Of a stretch of DNA of 64,000 nucleotides, positions 8,437 through 18,820 are shown piece after piece. The first letter of the stretch is position 1, and each line of letters opens with the position of its first letter. A program made the translations under genes and the position numbers. The notes under the pieces are model-generated. The model searched no databases and was not told where the DNA came from. It saw only the letters and a program-made list of their open reading frames with translations. The stretch is from Azospirillum sp. TSA2s (GTDB lineage: Bacteria > Pseudomonadota > Alphaproteobacteria > Azospirillales > Azospirillaceae): contig NZ_CP039650.1 in assembly GCF_004923315.1 (NCBI RefSeq), positions 2,133,501 through 2,197,500 on the forward strand. Direction: 5' to 3'.

Positions 8437-8781
8437 TCAGCGCTTGCGCCGCCGCCGGTCGGTGGCATGGCCGTCGACGAACTCCGGCGGCTTGCGGCGG
8501 ACCCAGCGGATGAAGGCGGCGATGTCGGGATGGCCGCGCAGCGCGTCGATCTCGTGATAGTGGTCGCGCAACTGCTGTTCGGTCAGCACCGCGTGAATCT
8601 TCGCATGGCAGATGCGGTGCATCGTCACCGTTTCCCGGCCGCCGTAGGTGCGCGGGATCAGGTGGTGCTCGTTCAGGCTGGCGCCCGGCACCATCGGCCG
8701 GCCGCAGAGCGGGCAGGCGGGGCCGTCGGGCTGGGCCGCCGGCGCAGACTTGTGGGAAAACGGATAATCCGGAAGGCGCAT
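8437..8781 (-). CDS. Small HNH-type nuclease-like protein
   Basis: This 114-residue protein carries CPLCGRPM near residue 23, EHHLIPRTYGG and HRICHAKIHAVL: two zinc-binding pairs around an H-N-H-like ββα-metal motif, as in HNH endonucleases. No other domain is present, and no methylase, toxin or phage gene is adjacent. It may be a housekeeping or DNA-repair-associated HNH protein of the short, stand-alone kind. The basic C-terminus (ATDRRRRKR) could contact nucleic acid. The function is inferred from the fold only. Confidence 0.82.
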   Translation of the reverse strand: MRLPDYPFSHKSAPAAQPDGPACPLCGRPMVPGASLNEHHLIPRTYGGRETVTMHRICHAKIHAVLTEQQLRDHYHEIDALRGHPDIAAFIRWVRRKPPEFVDGHATDRRRRKR

Positions 8782-8867
8782 ATCTGTTGGAACCGCTGAT
8801 CACTGCCCATGTTGGCAATCTAGGAGAGGCCATAATCGATATGGTCCGCAACCTCCAGGAGGCCACT

Positions 8868-9095
8868 GTGAACGATTCCAAATCACAGCCTCGTGACCAG
8901 ACGCATGGCGGCGACAAGGCGGCCGTTACCCAGACCGCCGCCGGCCAGACAGCCGATTGCACACAGTACGGCCAGGCCGCCGGATCGCCCGGCGGGCGTG
9001 GCGGCACCAGCTGCTACGGCGGCATCCAGCGGGTCCAGCCGCGCACGGCGACCGCCGCGACGCCGTCCCCTGACAAGGACCGTTACGCCAAATAG
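8868..9095 (+). CDS. Small Gly/Thr-rich protein with two cysteines, unknown
   Basis: A GTG at 8868 sits 5 bases after a perfect AGGAGG (8857-8862) and gives 75 residues; the frame ends just before a strong terminator. The product is low in hydrophobic residues and rich in Gly, Thr, Ala and Gln, with TADCTQYGQAAGS and GGTSCYGGIQ around its two cysteines. There is no signal peptide or membrane segment. An in-frame ATG at 8841 could extend it by nine residues, but its spacing to a ribosome site is poorer. Not recognised; the ribosome site plus terminator argue that it is a real small gene. Confidence 0.55.
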   Translation: MNDSKSQPRDQTHGGDKAAVTQTAAGQTADCTQYGQAAGSPGGRGGTSCYGGIQRVQPRTATAATPSPDKDRYAK

Positions 9096-9131
9096 AAAAG
9101 GGGGAGCCGCGCGAACGGCTCCCCCTTTTTT
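9096..9131. terminator. Bidirectional Rho-independent terminator
   Basis: AAAAGGGGGAGCCG and CGGCTCCCCCTTTTTT form a perfect stem around a CGCGAA loop, with A- and T-runs on opposite sides. It lies between the small plus-strand gene and the end of carA, and can serve both. Confidence 0.93.
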
Positions 9132-9146
9132 GCTGCCTGTCGAGCG

Positions 9147-10319
9147 TCAGGCCGCCTTCTTCTCGGCAATCAGCTGGACGAAGCGGTCGAACAGATAGTG
9201 GCTGTCCTGCGGGCCGGGCGAGGCTTCCGGGTGGTACTGCACCGAGAAGACCGGCTTGCCCTTCAGGCGGATGCCCTCGTTGGTGCCGTCGAACAGGCTG
9301 ACATGGGTGACCTCGGCGTCGGCCGGCAGGGTCTCCGGAACGACGACGAAGCCGTGGTTCTGGCTGGTGATCTCCACCCGGCCGGAGGCGAGGTCCTTCA
9401 CCGGATGGTTGGCGCCACGGTGGCCCAGCGCCATCTTGGTGGTCTTGGCGCCCAGCGCCAGCGACAGCATCTGGTGGCCGAGGCAGATGCCGAACATCGG
9501 CACGCCGGTGTCGAGCAGGCCCTTGATCGTCGGCACGGCATATTCGCCGGTGGCGGCGGGGTCGCCGGGGCCGTTGGACAGGAAGACGCCGTCCGGCTGG
9601 TGGCGCATCACGTCCTCGACCGTGGCGGTCGACGGAACCACCGTCACCTTGCAGCCGGCGGCGGCGAGGCAGCGCAGGATGTTGCGCTTGGCACCGTAAT
9701 CGATGGCGACGACATGGTACTGCGGCTTGTCCTGGGTGGCGTAGCCGCCGCCGATGGTCCAGCCGGCTTCGGTCCAGTCATAGGTCTGGCGGCAGGACAC
9801 GTCCTTGGCCAGATCCATGCCTTCCAGACCCGGCCAGCCCTTGGCCTTGGCAATCAGCGCCTCGATGTCGAACTTGCCGTCCGGCGCATGGGCGACGACG
9901 CCGTTGGGCGCGCCCAGGTCGCGGATGCGGCGGGTCAGGCGGCGGGTGTCGACGCCGGCCAGACCGATGAGGCCGTAGCTCTTCAGCCAGTCGTCCAGGT
10001 GGCGGGTGGCGCGCCAGTTCGACGGGTCGGTGATGTCGGCGCGCAGGATCAGGCCGCGGGCGGCCGGCGTGACCGTCTCGATGTCCTCGGCGTTGGCGCC
10101 GGTGTTGCCGATGTGCGGGAAGGTGAAGGTGATGATCTGGCCGGCATAGCTGGGATCGGTCAGGATCTCCTGATAGCCGGTCATGGAGGTGTTGAAGCAC
10201 ACCTCGCCCACCGAATCCCCCGTGGCGCCGATGCCTCGGCCGCGGAACACCGTGCCGTCGGCCAGGACCAGGACGCCGGTGTGAACCGCATTGTCGGAGG
10301 GGGGAGTGGCGAGAGTCAT
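9147..10319 (-). CDS. carA: Carbamoyl-phosphate synthase small (glutaminase) subunit CarA
   Basis: This 390-residue subunit hydrolyses glutamine and passes ammonia to CarB for carbamoyl phosphate, the precursor of arginine and pyrimidines. The N-terminal CarA domain (VLVLADGTVFRGRGIG, FNTSMTGYQEILTDPSY) is followed by a class I glutamine amidotransferase domain with the nucleophile in FGICLGHQML and the catalytic His-Glu in VQYHPEASPGP. ATG at 10317-10319 is supported by the standard start; the longer frame from 10409 is unconserved. carB does not follow: the gene downstream is convergent and separated by a terminator, so carA is transcribed alone here. Confidence 0.96.
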   Translation of the reverse strand: MTLATPPSDNAVHTGVLVLADGTVFRGRGIGATGDSVGEVCFNTSMTGYQEILTDPSYAGQIITFTFPHIGNTGANAEDIETVTPAARGLILRADITDPSNWRATRHLDDWLKSYGLIGLAGVDTRRLTRRIRDLGAPNGVVAHAPDGKFDIEALIAKAKGWPGLEGMDLAKDVSCRQTYDWTEAGWTIGGGYATQDKPQYHVVAIDYGAKRNILRCLAAAGCKVTVVPSTATVEDVMRHQPDGVFLSNGPGDPAATGEYAVPTIKGLLDTGVPMFGICLGHQMLSLALGAKTTKMALGHRGANHPVKDLASGRVEITSQNHGFVVVPETLPADAEVTHVSLFDGTNEGIRLKGKPVFSVQYHPEASPGPQDSHYLFDRFVQLIAEKKAA

Positions 10320-10695
10320 TCCTGTGAACCTTCCCAAAAACCGCGGCCGGCGACGGATCGGGTGATCGGCGGAACGGCGACGGCCTAGCGTCCCGCCGGG
10401 CGCGCACACGCAACCGCTCGCACCCCATATCCGCCCTGGCGGGCGATGACGTGGGATCGAGTGGGCTGATCGGGTGGGCCGGACATCCTATATGACGATT
10501 GGCGGCCGGATTTCCAGCAATAGCTTTGCAAGGCGGCCCTGATCCGCGGACAAAGTCGGAGGGTTCCGGGCGGCCATTCGCCGGATGGGGCTTTTGCCAT
10601 GGAAATCGACGGCCATTTTCGGAATAGTCGGCTGTCCGGCCGGAGCCTTTCGATCCCGGCCCGCTCCCGGCCCGACGAACCAAGGAAGACAGGAC
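10320..10695. other. Divergent intergenic region, carA / YqeY-family gene
   Basis: 376 bases holding the two outward promoters. No convincing ORF, hairpin terminator or known riboswitch was seen; exact promoter elements cannot be assigned by eye. Confidence 0.5.
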
Positions 10696-11160
10696 ATGAC
10701 GCTGCGCACGCAGTTCAACGACAGCCTTAAGGATGCGATGCGCGCGAAGGACCAGCGCGCGGTGTCCACCATCCGCATGATCCTCGCCGGCCTGAAGGAC
10801 CGCGACATCGCCGCCCGCTCGCGCGGCGTGACCGACGGCATCGACGAGGCGGAGATCCTGTCGATGCTGCAGACACTGGTGAAGCAGCGCAACGAATCGG
10901 CGGGGCTGTACGATCAGGGCGGCCGTCCCGAACTGGCGCAGCAGGAGCGCGAGGAGATCGCCGTCATCGAACGCTTCCTGCCCAAGCAGATGAGCGAGGA
11001 GGAGTCCACGGCCGCCATCGACGCCATCGTGACCGAACTGGGCGCCTCCAGCATCAAGGACATGGGCAAGGTGATGGCCGAGCTGAAGGCCCGCCATGCC
11101 GGCCAGATGGACTTTGCCAAGGCCGGCGGTCTGGTGAAGGCCCGGGTGTCCGGGAAATAA
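10696..11160 (+). CDS. GatB/YqeY domain-containing protein
   Basis: This 154-residue protein consists of the YqeY domain alone: MTLRTQFNDSLKDAMRAKD, RVSTIRMILAGLKDRDIA, and C-terminal MGKVMAELKARHAGQMDFAKAGG. The same fold forms the tRNA-binding tail of GatB, but these stand-alone proteins have no proven enzymatic role. The position upstream of dnaG-rpoD is common in alphaproteobacteria, and here only a Uma2-family gene intervenes. ATG at 10696 follows AGGACA; the frame from 10585 lacks family character. Confidence 0.92.
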   Translation: MTLRTQFNDSLKDAMRAKDQRAVSTIRMILAGLKDRDIAARSRGVTDGIDEAEILSMLQTLVKQRNESAGLYDQGGRPELAQQEREEIAVIERFLPKQMSEEESTAAIDAIVTELGASSIKDMGKVMAELKARHAGQMDFAKAGGLVKARVSGK

Positions 11161-11242
11161 GGGGCGCTGGCCGCCGCGGGGCGACTCAGGCTAGGCTTGA
11201 GGTCTGATGCGACCCGTGGCAGTCGGGCAGGAGGACGGTGGA

Positions 11243-11836
11243 ATGGTCGCGGTCCGCAAATCCAGCTTTTCAGGCATGACCGTCGCGGAGTTCCTGGACT
11301 GGAACGGCGACGGCACCGACACGCGCTATGAGCTGGTGAACGGCGAACCGCGGGCCATGGCGCCGGCGAGCGCCACACACGCCTATCTGCAAGTGGCGCT
11401 GGCCCGGCTGATCGAAGGCCATCTGATCGACCGCGGCAGCCCCTGCCGGACCGCAACCGAAGCGCCGGTGGTGCCCGGCCTGTCCAGCAACGCCAACCTG
11501 AGGGTTCCCGATCTGGCGGTAACCTGTGCTCCCGACGATCCGGACGGACGCCTGCTTCCCGATCCTGTCCTGATCGTGGAGATCCTGTCGCCTGGCAACG
11601 AGCGCGACACCCGCGGCAATCTCTGGGCCTACGCCTCGATTCCCAGCGTTCAGGAAATCCTGTTCGTCCACTCCACCCGTGTCGGGGCCGAACTGCACCG
11701 CCGGCGCAATGGCGACTGGCCGGCCGATCCGATCATCATCGGGCCGGACGACGAACTGGTTCTGGCCTGCATCGGATTCCGCGCGCCGCTGATCCAGGTC
11801 TATGCCCGTACCCGCTTGGTGCGGCAGCCGGACTGA
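11243..11836 (+). CDS. Uma2-family (DUF820) nuclease-fold protein
   Basis: This 197-residue protein has the Uma2 pattern: YELVNGEPRAMAPASATHAYL, then VPDLAVTC and PVLIVEILSPGNERDTRGN, supplying the Asp/Glu of a PD-(D/E)xK-like restriction fold. Family members are abundant in cyanobacteria and present in other bacteria, with no settled role. The start at 11243 is chosen for an AGGAGG at 11229-11234 with 8-base spacing; the upstream in-frame ATG at 11207 lacks one. It is inserted between the YqeY-family gene and dnaG, which are otherwise usual neighbours, so it may be a late arrival. Confidence 0.85.
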   Translation: MVAVRKSSFSGMTVAEFLDWNGDGTDTRYELVNGEPRAMAPASATHAYLQVALARLIEGHLIDRGSPCRTATEAPVVPGLSSNANLRVPDLAVTCAPDDPDGRLLPDPVLIVEILSPGNERDTRGNLWAYASIPSVQEILFVHSTRVGAELHRRRNGDWPADPIIIGPDDELVLACIGFRAPLIQVYARTRLVRQPD

Positions 11837-11975
11837 CGCACTCCACTTGCGCCATCTGCACCCTTGGGACCGGCGGCGCTGGTTCCCATACTATGCCTCT
11901 GCTATAGCCTAGCGCCCATCGCCTCCGCCCCTTGTTCCTGCCCCTTGGCCTTCGTACCCCGGTGACCGTTCGACC

Positions 11976-13886
11976 ATGGCTTTCCCGCCCCAATTCCTGG
12001 AAGAACTGCGCACCCGGCTGACCTTGTCGGAAGTGGTTTCCAAGCGGCTGCGGCTGATCCGCGCCGGCCGCGAGTACAAGGCTCCCTGTCCCTTCCACAA
12101 TGAGAAGTCGCCGTCCTTCTACGTCAACGACCAGAAGGGCTTCTTCCATTGCTTCGGCTGCGGCGCCCATGGCGACATCATCGGTTTCGTCATGCGCCAC
12201 GACAACCTCGGCTTTCCCGATGCGGTCGAGCATTTGGCCGGCGAGGCCGGCTTGCCGGTTCCGCGCCCGACGGAGGAGGACCGGCAGCGCTATGAGCGGC
12301 GCAAGACCCTGCACGACCTCGTCGAGCAGGCGGCGCGCTGGTTCGAGCAGCAGTTGCACACGCCCGCCGGGCGGCCGGGGCTGGACTATTTCATGCGGCG
12401 CGGGCTGGACGGCGAGACCATCGCCCGCTTCCGGCTGGGCTATGCCCCCGGCGATTCGAACGCGCTGCGCACCTATCTTGGGAAGCAGGGTTTTTCCGAC
12501 GAGGACATGGTCAATGCCGGGCTGCTGAAGCGGCCGGACGACGGCCGGGCGCCCTACAGCTTCTTCCGGAACCGGGTGATGTTCCCGGTCACCGACCGGC
12601 GCGGGCAGGTGGTCGCCTTCGGCGGGCGCATCCTGGAAGGCGACGGGCCGAAATACGTCAACACCGCCGACACCCCGCTCTTCCACAAGGGCACGCTGCT
12701 CTACGGGCTGTCGCGGGCACGGCAGGCGGCGGCGGACGGCAAGCCGGTGATCGTCGCCGAAGGCTATATGGATGTGATCGCGCTGGTCCGCGCCGGCTTC
12801 GAGGGCGCCGTGGCGCCGCTGGGCACCGCGCTGACCGAGACGCAGGTGCAGGAGCTGTGGAAGCTGATCCCGGCGGCGGAGAAGGTGCCTTTCCTGTGCT
12901 TCGACGGCGACAATGCCGGCCGCCGCGCGGCATGGCGGGCGGTGGAGCGCATTTTGCCACACCTCGCCCCCGGCCAGTCGGCCCGCGTCGCCTTCCTGCC
13001 GGAGGGCGAGGACCCCGACAGCCTGATCCGCGCCAGCGGCGCCAAGGCGATGGGGGCGGTGCTGGAGGCGGCCATCCCGCTGTCCGACGCCCTGTGGCGG
13101 ATGGAGAGCGAGGGCCGGCCGACCGACACGCCGGAGGCCAAGGCCGCGGTGAAGGCGGCGCTGGAGGCCCGCGTCGCCACCATCGCCGACCGCGACGTCC
13201 AGAGCTTCTACCGCACCGAGATGCGCCGCCGTGTCGACGAGGCCTTCGCCCCGGTGCGCCAGGGCTACAATCGTGCCCCATGGGTGCCGGGGCAGGGTCG
13301 GGGCCGCTTCGGCGAGGCGCCGCGCCGCCATGTGCCGGGCATGCCGGGCCGCCTGACGTCGAAGCCGGTGGGGGAGGGGCGCGGCCGCGCCTCCCGCCTT
13401 GCCTCGATGCGCGAACGGATCCTGCTGGCGACGCTCATCAATCATCCGGAATTGTTCGGCGAACTTGCCGAGCCGCTGGGGCTGTTGCCGTTCGGTGACC
13501 CGGAGCTGGAAAAACTGCGCTGGGCGGTCATGGAATGCCTTTCCGACGACCGCAATCACGACTCGACACTTGACGCCGCTGCGCTTTGTCGCCACTTGTC
13601 ATCCGCCGGCCATGAGACCATGGTCGGTGCTTTGCTAGGCGAGTCGACCTATGTCCATGCCGGCTTCGCCCGTCCTGATGCCTCCACGGAGGATGCCAGG
13701 AAGGGATGGTGGCCTGCGTGGCGGCATCTGCATCACGAGCGGGTGCTCGACGATCTTAGGGAAGCGAAGGCGGCTCTGACCCGTGACAACAGCGAGGCCA
13801 ACTTCGCGAGGGTCGTGGCTCTTCAGCAGGAGGTCATAAGGTCCGGTCTGGGTTTTGCGGACGACAGTGACTTTGACGATGTCTGA
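11976..13886 (+). CDS. dnaG: DNA primase DnaG
   Basis: This 636-residue primase synthesises RNA primers for replication. The N-terminal zinc ribbon uses CPFH (Cys38, His41) and HCFGC (Cys59, Cys62). The catalytic core includes the Toprim motifs IVAEGYMDVIAL and LCFDGDNAGRRAA. The C-terminal domain after about residue 470 (RASRLASMRERILLATLINHPEL) should bind DnaB helicase. Domain order and length are normal. A run of Arg/Gly-rich linker (GRGRFGEAPRRH) separates core and tail. rpoD follows after 198 bases, the conserved macromolecular-synthesis arrangement. Confidence 0.97.
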   Translation: MAFPPQFLEELRTRLTLSEVVSKRLRLIRAGREYKAPCPFHNEKSPSFYVNDQKGFFHCFGCGAHGDIIGFVMRHDNLGFPDAVEHLAGEAGLPVPRPTEEDRQRYERRKTLHDLVEQAARWFEQQLHTPAGRPGLDYFMRRGLDGETIARFRLGYAPGDSNALRTYLGKQGFSDEDMVNAGLLKRPDDGRAPYSFFRNRVMFPVTDRRGQVVAFGGRILEGDGPKYVNTADTPLFHKGTLLYGLSRARQAAADGKPVIVAEGYMDVIALVRAGFEGAVAPLGTALTETQVQELWKLIPAAEKVPFLCFDGDNAGRRAAWRAVERILPHLAPGQSARVAFLPEGEDPDSLIRASGAKAMGAVLEAAIPLSDALWRMESEGRPTDTPEAKAAVKAALEARVATIADRDVQSFYRTEMRRRVDEAFAPVRQGYNRAPWVPGQGRGRFGEAPRRHVPGMPGRLTSKPVGEGRGRASRLASMRERILLATLINHPELFGELAEPLGLLPFGDPELEKLRWAVMECLSDDRNHDSTLDAAALCRHLSSAGHETMVGALLGESTYVHAGFARPDASTEDARKGWWPAWRHLHHERVLDDLREAKAALTRDNSEANFARVVALQQEVIRSGLGFADDSDFDDV

Positions 13887-14084
13887 CGGTTGATGACTCG
13901 TATCATCGGCAATCGGGCATCGGTTGACGGGACACAGGGCAATAGGACGGGGCCGCATGACAGTTTCTGTGATGGCGGGTTCTGGGTAGATACATGGTTG
14001 GGGGTGGGGCGGACGGGCCGGGTAACCGGGACCGGGCGCTCCTTTCGTCTTTATTCACTGGGGTAATGCGGGGGCACCGATCGC

Positions 14085-16097
<2,013 letters not shown>

Positions 16098-16137
16098 TTG
16101 GGATACCTGATCCGGGAGCGTATCGTTCGAGACGAAG

Positions 16138-16168
16138 CGGGGGCCGATCGGCCCCCGTTTTCGTTTTC
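16138..16168 (+). terminator. Rho-independent terminator of rpoD
   Basis: A GC-rich palindrome at 16138-16157 (CGGGGGCC-GATC-GGCCCCCG) followed by TTTTCGTTTT, 40 bases after the rpoD stop. Confidence 0.92.
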
Positions 16169-16242
16169 GGACCTCCGTGTCGGACCAACGAACGAGGGGT
16201 TGCATTTCCCCGAAGCTTTGTCGCAAAGTGCGCCCCGCGATA

Positions 16243-16318
16243 GGGCCTGTAGTTCAGCGGTTAGAACGCGCCGCTCATAACGGTGTTGTCGTCGGTTCGA
16301 ATCCGGCCGGGCCCACCA
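16243..16318 (+). tRNA. tRNA-Ile2 (anticodon CAU)
   Basis: A 76-base cloverleaf: acceptor arm GGGCCTG pairing with CGGGCCC, D-arm around GTAGTTCAGCGGTTAGAAC, anticodon CAT at 16276-16278 (tRNA position 34-36) in CTCATAA, T-arm GTCGGTTCGAATCCGGC, and encoded CCA at 16316-16318. The GGGCC acceptor and the CTCATAA loop followed by a TTG-GTCG-type variable/T region resemble the minor isoleucine tRNA whose C34 is modified to lysidine by TilS, more than initiator or elongator Met tRNA. The identity is therefore inferred; CAU is certain. Confidence 0.85.
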
Positions 16319-16444
16319 CTCATTCCAGACGATTCCGACAGGCCGTCGGCCCTTCGTCCCCGTCGCGCATCGCGTCGGATAAGATACACCATCTCCTCGG
16401 ACATGATCGGGCAGCCTTTCGGTTGGCCTGCGGCGGTTCGCCCC

Positions 16445-16477
16445 GCCCGCGTCGGTGACAATCTCACCGACGCGGGC
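16445..16477. repeat. Perfect 14-bp-stem hairpin upstream of the ABC exporter operon
   Basis: GCCCGCGTCGGTGA (16445-16458), a CAATC loop, and its exact complement (16464-16477). There is no T-run. It begins 127 bases after the tRNA end and finishes 54 bases before the exporter adaptor start, so it could end read-through from the tRNA or act in the exporter leader. Confidence 0.75.
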
Positions 16478-16531
16478 GCGTGGCGGGGTGTATCGTTTCC
16501 GCAATGGGGAACGGGCGAGGGGAATCCGGAC

Positions 16532-17686
16532 ATGCGTCGGCTGCGGCTCGGTCTCGCGCTGCTCCTGATTCTCGGCGTCCTGGCCGGCGGAGCCTGGGCG
16601 TTGTGGCTGCGCCCGCTGGCGGTGCCGGTCGCGGCGGCGGAGGGCGACGTTCCTTTGGAGGTCTACGGCATCGGCACGGTTGAGGCGCGGGTGCGCTCGG
16701 CGGTCGGGCTGGAGGTCGCCGGCACGCTGACGGAGCTGTTCGCCGACCACGGCGACCGCGTGCCGCAGGGCGCTGTGCTCGCCCGTCTCGACACCCGCCA
16801 GCAGGACGCCCGCGTCGCCGAGGCCAAGGCCGCCGTCGGGCAGGCGCGGGCGGCGCGCGCCAGGGCGGAGGCCACCATCCTCAAGGCGCATTCACTGCTC
16901 GACAAGCGCCGGCAGGCCGCCGGACGACGGCAGCAACTGCTGGTCAAGGGCAGCGTGTCGGTGGAGGTGGCGGAGGACAGCGCCGCCGACCTGCGCGTCG
17001 CCGAAGCGGAACTGACGGTGGCGCAGTCCGACCTCGCGGTGGCGGAAGCCGCCGTTGCCGATTCCGAGGCGCGGCTGCGTTACGAATCCGCGCGGCTCGA
17101 CCGCTACACGCTGACCGCTCCGTTCGACGCGTTGGTGATCGCCCGCCACAAGGAGCTGGGCGCCGCCGTCAATCCCGGCGAACCGCTGTTCACCCTGATC
17201 GCCCCGGACAGCGTCTGGGCGCTGGTCCACATCGACGAGGCCTCGGCCGGCGGCCTCGTGGAAGGGCAGGTTGCGACGGTGCGGTTGCGTTCGCATCCCG
17301 GCGAGACCTTTCGGGCGCGCGTGACGCGCATCGAACTGGAAAGCGACCGCGTCACCGAGGAGCGGAAAGTCTATTTGAAATGCGAGGTCTGCCCGCCGCG
17401 CGTCTACCTCGCCGAACAGGTCGAGGCGACCATCGCGGTGGGCCGCCTGCCGCGCGCCGTTCTGGTGCCGCAGACGGCGATCGATCGCTTCGACGGAGCG
17501 AGCGGCACGGTGTGGACTGTCGAGGACGACCGCCTCGCCCGCCGCGCGCTGAGTTTCGGCCGGCGGACGCTGGACGGCCGGTTGGAGGTGACCGGAGGCC
17601 TGCCCGATGGCGCGCGGCCGGTGGTCGCCGCCGTGCCCGGCCTGCGCGAGGGCCGGCGTGCCGATCCGCTGGGGACGCCGCCATGA
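16532..17686 (+). CDS. HlyD/DevB-family periplasmic adaptor of an ABC exporter
   Basis: This 384-residue membrane-fusion protein has an N-terminal signal-anchor ([22 protein letters not shown]), a biotinyl-lipoyl half-motif ([25 protein letters not shown], key part [16 protein letters not shown]), a long Ala/Arg/Glu-rich coiled-coil hairpin around residues 90-180, and the second lipoyl half plus beta-barrel ([24 protein letters not shown]). It should connect the inner-membrane ABC pump to the periplasm or an outer-membrane channel. ATG at 16532 starts the anchor directly. Its TGA overlaps the ATG of the permease, so the two are translationally coupled. The substrate is unknown. Confidence 0.9.
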   Translation: MRRLRLGLALLLILGVLAGGAWALWLRPLAVPVAAAEGDVPLEVYGIGTVEARVRSAVGLEVAGTLTELFADHGDRVPQGAVLARLDTRQQDARVAEAKAAVGQARAARARAEATILKAHSLLDKRRQAAGRRQQLLVKGSVSVEVAEDSAADLRVAEAELTVAQSDLAVAEAAVADSEARLRYESARLDRYTLTAPFDALVIARHKELGAAVNPGEPLFTLIAPDSVWALVHIDEASAGGLVEGQVATVRLRSHPGETFRARVTRIELESDRVTEERKVYLKCEVCPPRVYLAEQVEATIAVGRLPRAVLVPQTAIDRFDGASGTVWTVEDDRLARRALSFGRRTLDGRLEVTGGLPDGARPVVAAVPGLREGRRADPLGTPP

Positions 17687-18816
17687 ACCTCGCCCTGCGC
17701 GATGTCCGCCACAACCTCGGCCGCTTTCTGCTGACCTGTCTGGGGCTGAGCCTGTTGCTGGGCGTCGTGCTGTCGATGATCGGCATCTACCGTGGGCTGG
17801 TGGACGAGGCGCTGACCCTGGTGCGCGCGCCCGGCGCCGACATGTGGATCGTCGAATCCGGCACCCGCGGCCCGTTTGCCGAGGCCTCGCGCATTCCAGG
17901 CGACACGCGCAACGCGGTGGCGCGGTTGGCCGGGGTGGCGGCGGCGGGATCGCTCACCTTCCAGTCGGTGGAAACCGCACACCGGGGGCGGACGTTGCGC
18001 CTGTACGTGGTCGGCTACGAGCCGGGCCGGCCGGGCGAACCGAATCGCCTCGCCGCCGGGCGGCCGATCACCCGCAGCCACTATGAAATGCTCGCCGACC
18101 GCCGCGCCGGGCTGGAGATCGGCGAGCGGGTGCGGCTGGGGCGGAACTCCTACGAGGTGGTGGGACTGACCGAGGGCATCGTCGCGTCGGGCGGCGATCC
18201 GGTGGTCCATCTGACGCTGAAGGACAGCCAGCGCCTGCAGTTCGAACTGGACCCGCCCGCCGCCCGGCGCGAATTGGCGCGCGGCGCCCGCCCGGCCGGT
18301 CTCGACACCGTGAACGCGGTGGTGGCGCGGCTGCTGCCCGGCGTGCCGGCGGCCGGCGTCGCGGCCGAGGCGGCACGCTGGAAACATCTCGGGGCGCTGA
18401 CGCAGGAGGACCAGGAAGGGCTGCTGCTGAGATCGGTGGTCGAAAAGGCGCGGCGGCAGATCGGTCTGTTCACGGCAATCCTGCTGGCGGTTTCGGCCGT
18501 GGTGATCGCGCTGATCCTCTACACGCTGACCATGGACAAGGTGAAGGCCATCGCCACGCTCAAGCTCATCGGCGCGCCCGACCGCACCATCGTCGCCCTG
18601 ATCGTGCAGCAGGCGCTCGCCATGGGGCTCATCGGCTGGGGCGCCGGCACGCTGCTCATTCTGCTCGCCAAGGATCACTTTCCGCGCCGCCTGCTGCTGC
18701 TGCCGGAGGATGCGCTGATGCTGGGCGCGGCGGTGCTGGTCCTGTGCGTGGCGGCGAGCGGGCTTGGGGTGCGCCTGGCGCTCAAGGTCGATCCGGCCAC
18801 GGCGCTGGGAGGGTAG
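17683..18816 (+). CDS. FtsX-like ABC transporter permease (DevC/MacB type)
   Basis: This 377-residue membrane protein has one N-terminal membrane segment (FLLTCLGLSLLLGVVLSMIGIY), a periplasmic domain of about 220 residues, and three C-terminal membrane segments near residues 260-375 (FTAILLAVSAVVIALILYTL; LAMGLIGWGAGTLLILLA; LMLGAAVLVLCVAASGLGV), the FtsX/MacB layout. The cytoplasmic loop KVKAIATLKLIGAP matches the DevC coupling helix. The start overlaps the adaptor stop (ATGA), and the ATPase begins 4 bases after its stop. It is expected to work as a dimer in a mechanotransmission-type export pump. Confidence 0.91.
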   Translation: MNLALRDVRHNLGRFLLTCLGLSLLLGVVLSMIGIYRGLVDEALTLVRAPGADMWIVESGTRGPFAEASRIPGDTRNAVARLAGVAAAGSLTFQSVETAHRGRTLRLYVVGYEPGRPGEPNRLAAGRPITRSHYEMLADRRAGLEIGERVRLGRNSYEVVGLTEGIVASGGDPVVHLTLKDSQRLQFELDPPAARRELARGARPAGLDTVNAVVARLLPGVPAAGVAAEAARWKHLGALTQEDQEGLLLRSVVEKARRQIGLFTAILLAVSAVVIALILYTLTMDKVKAIATLKLIGAPDRTIVALIVQQALAMGLIGWGAGTLLILLAKDHFPRRLLLLPEDALMLGAAVLVLCVAASGLGVRLALKVDPATALGG

Positions 18817-18820
18817 GGCG

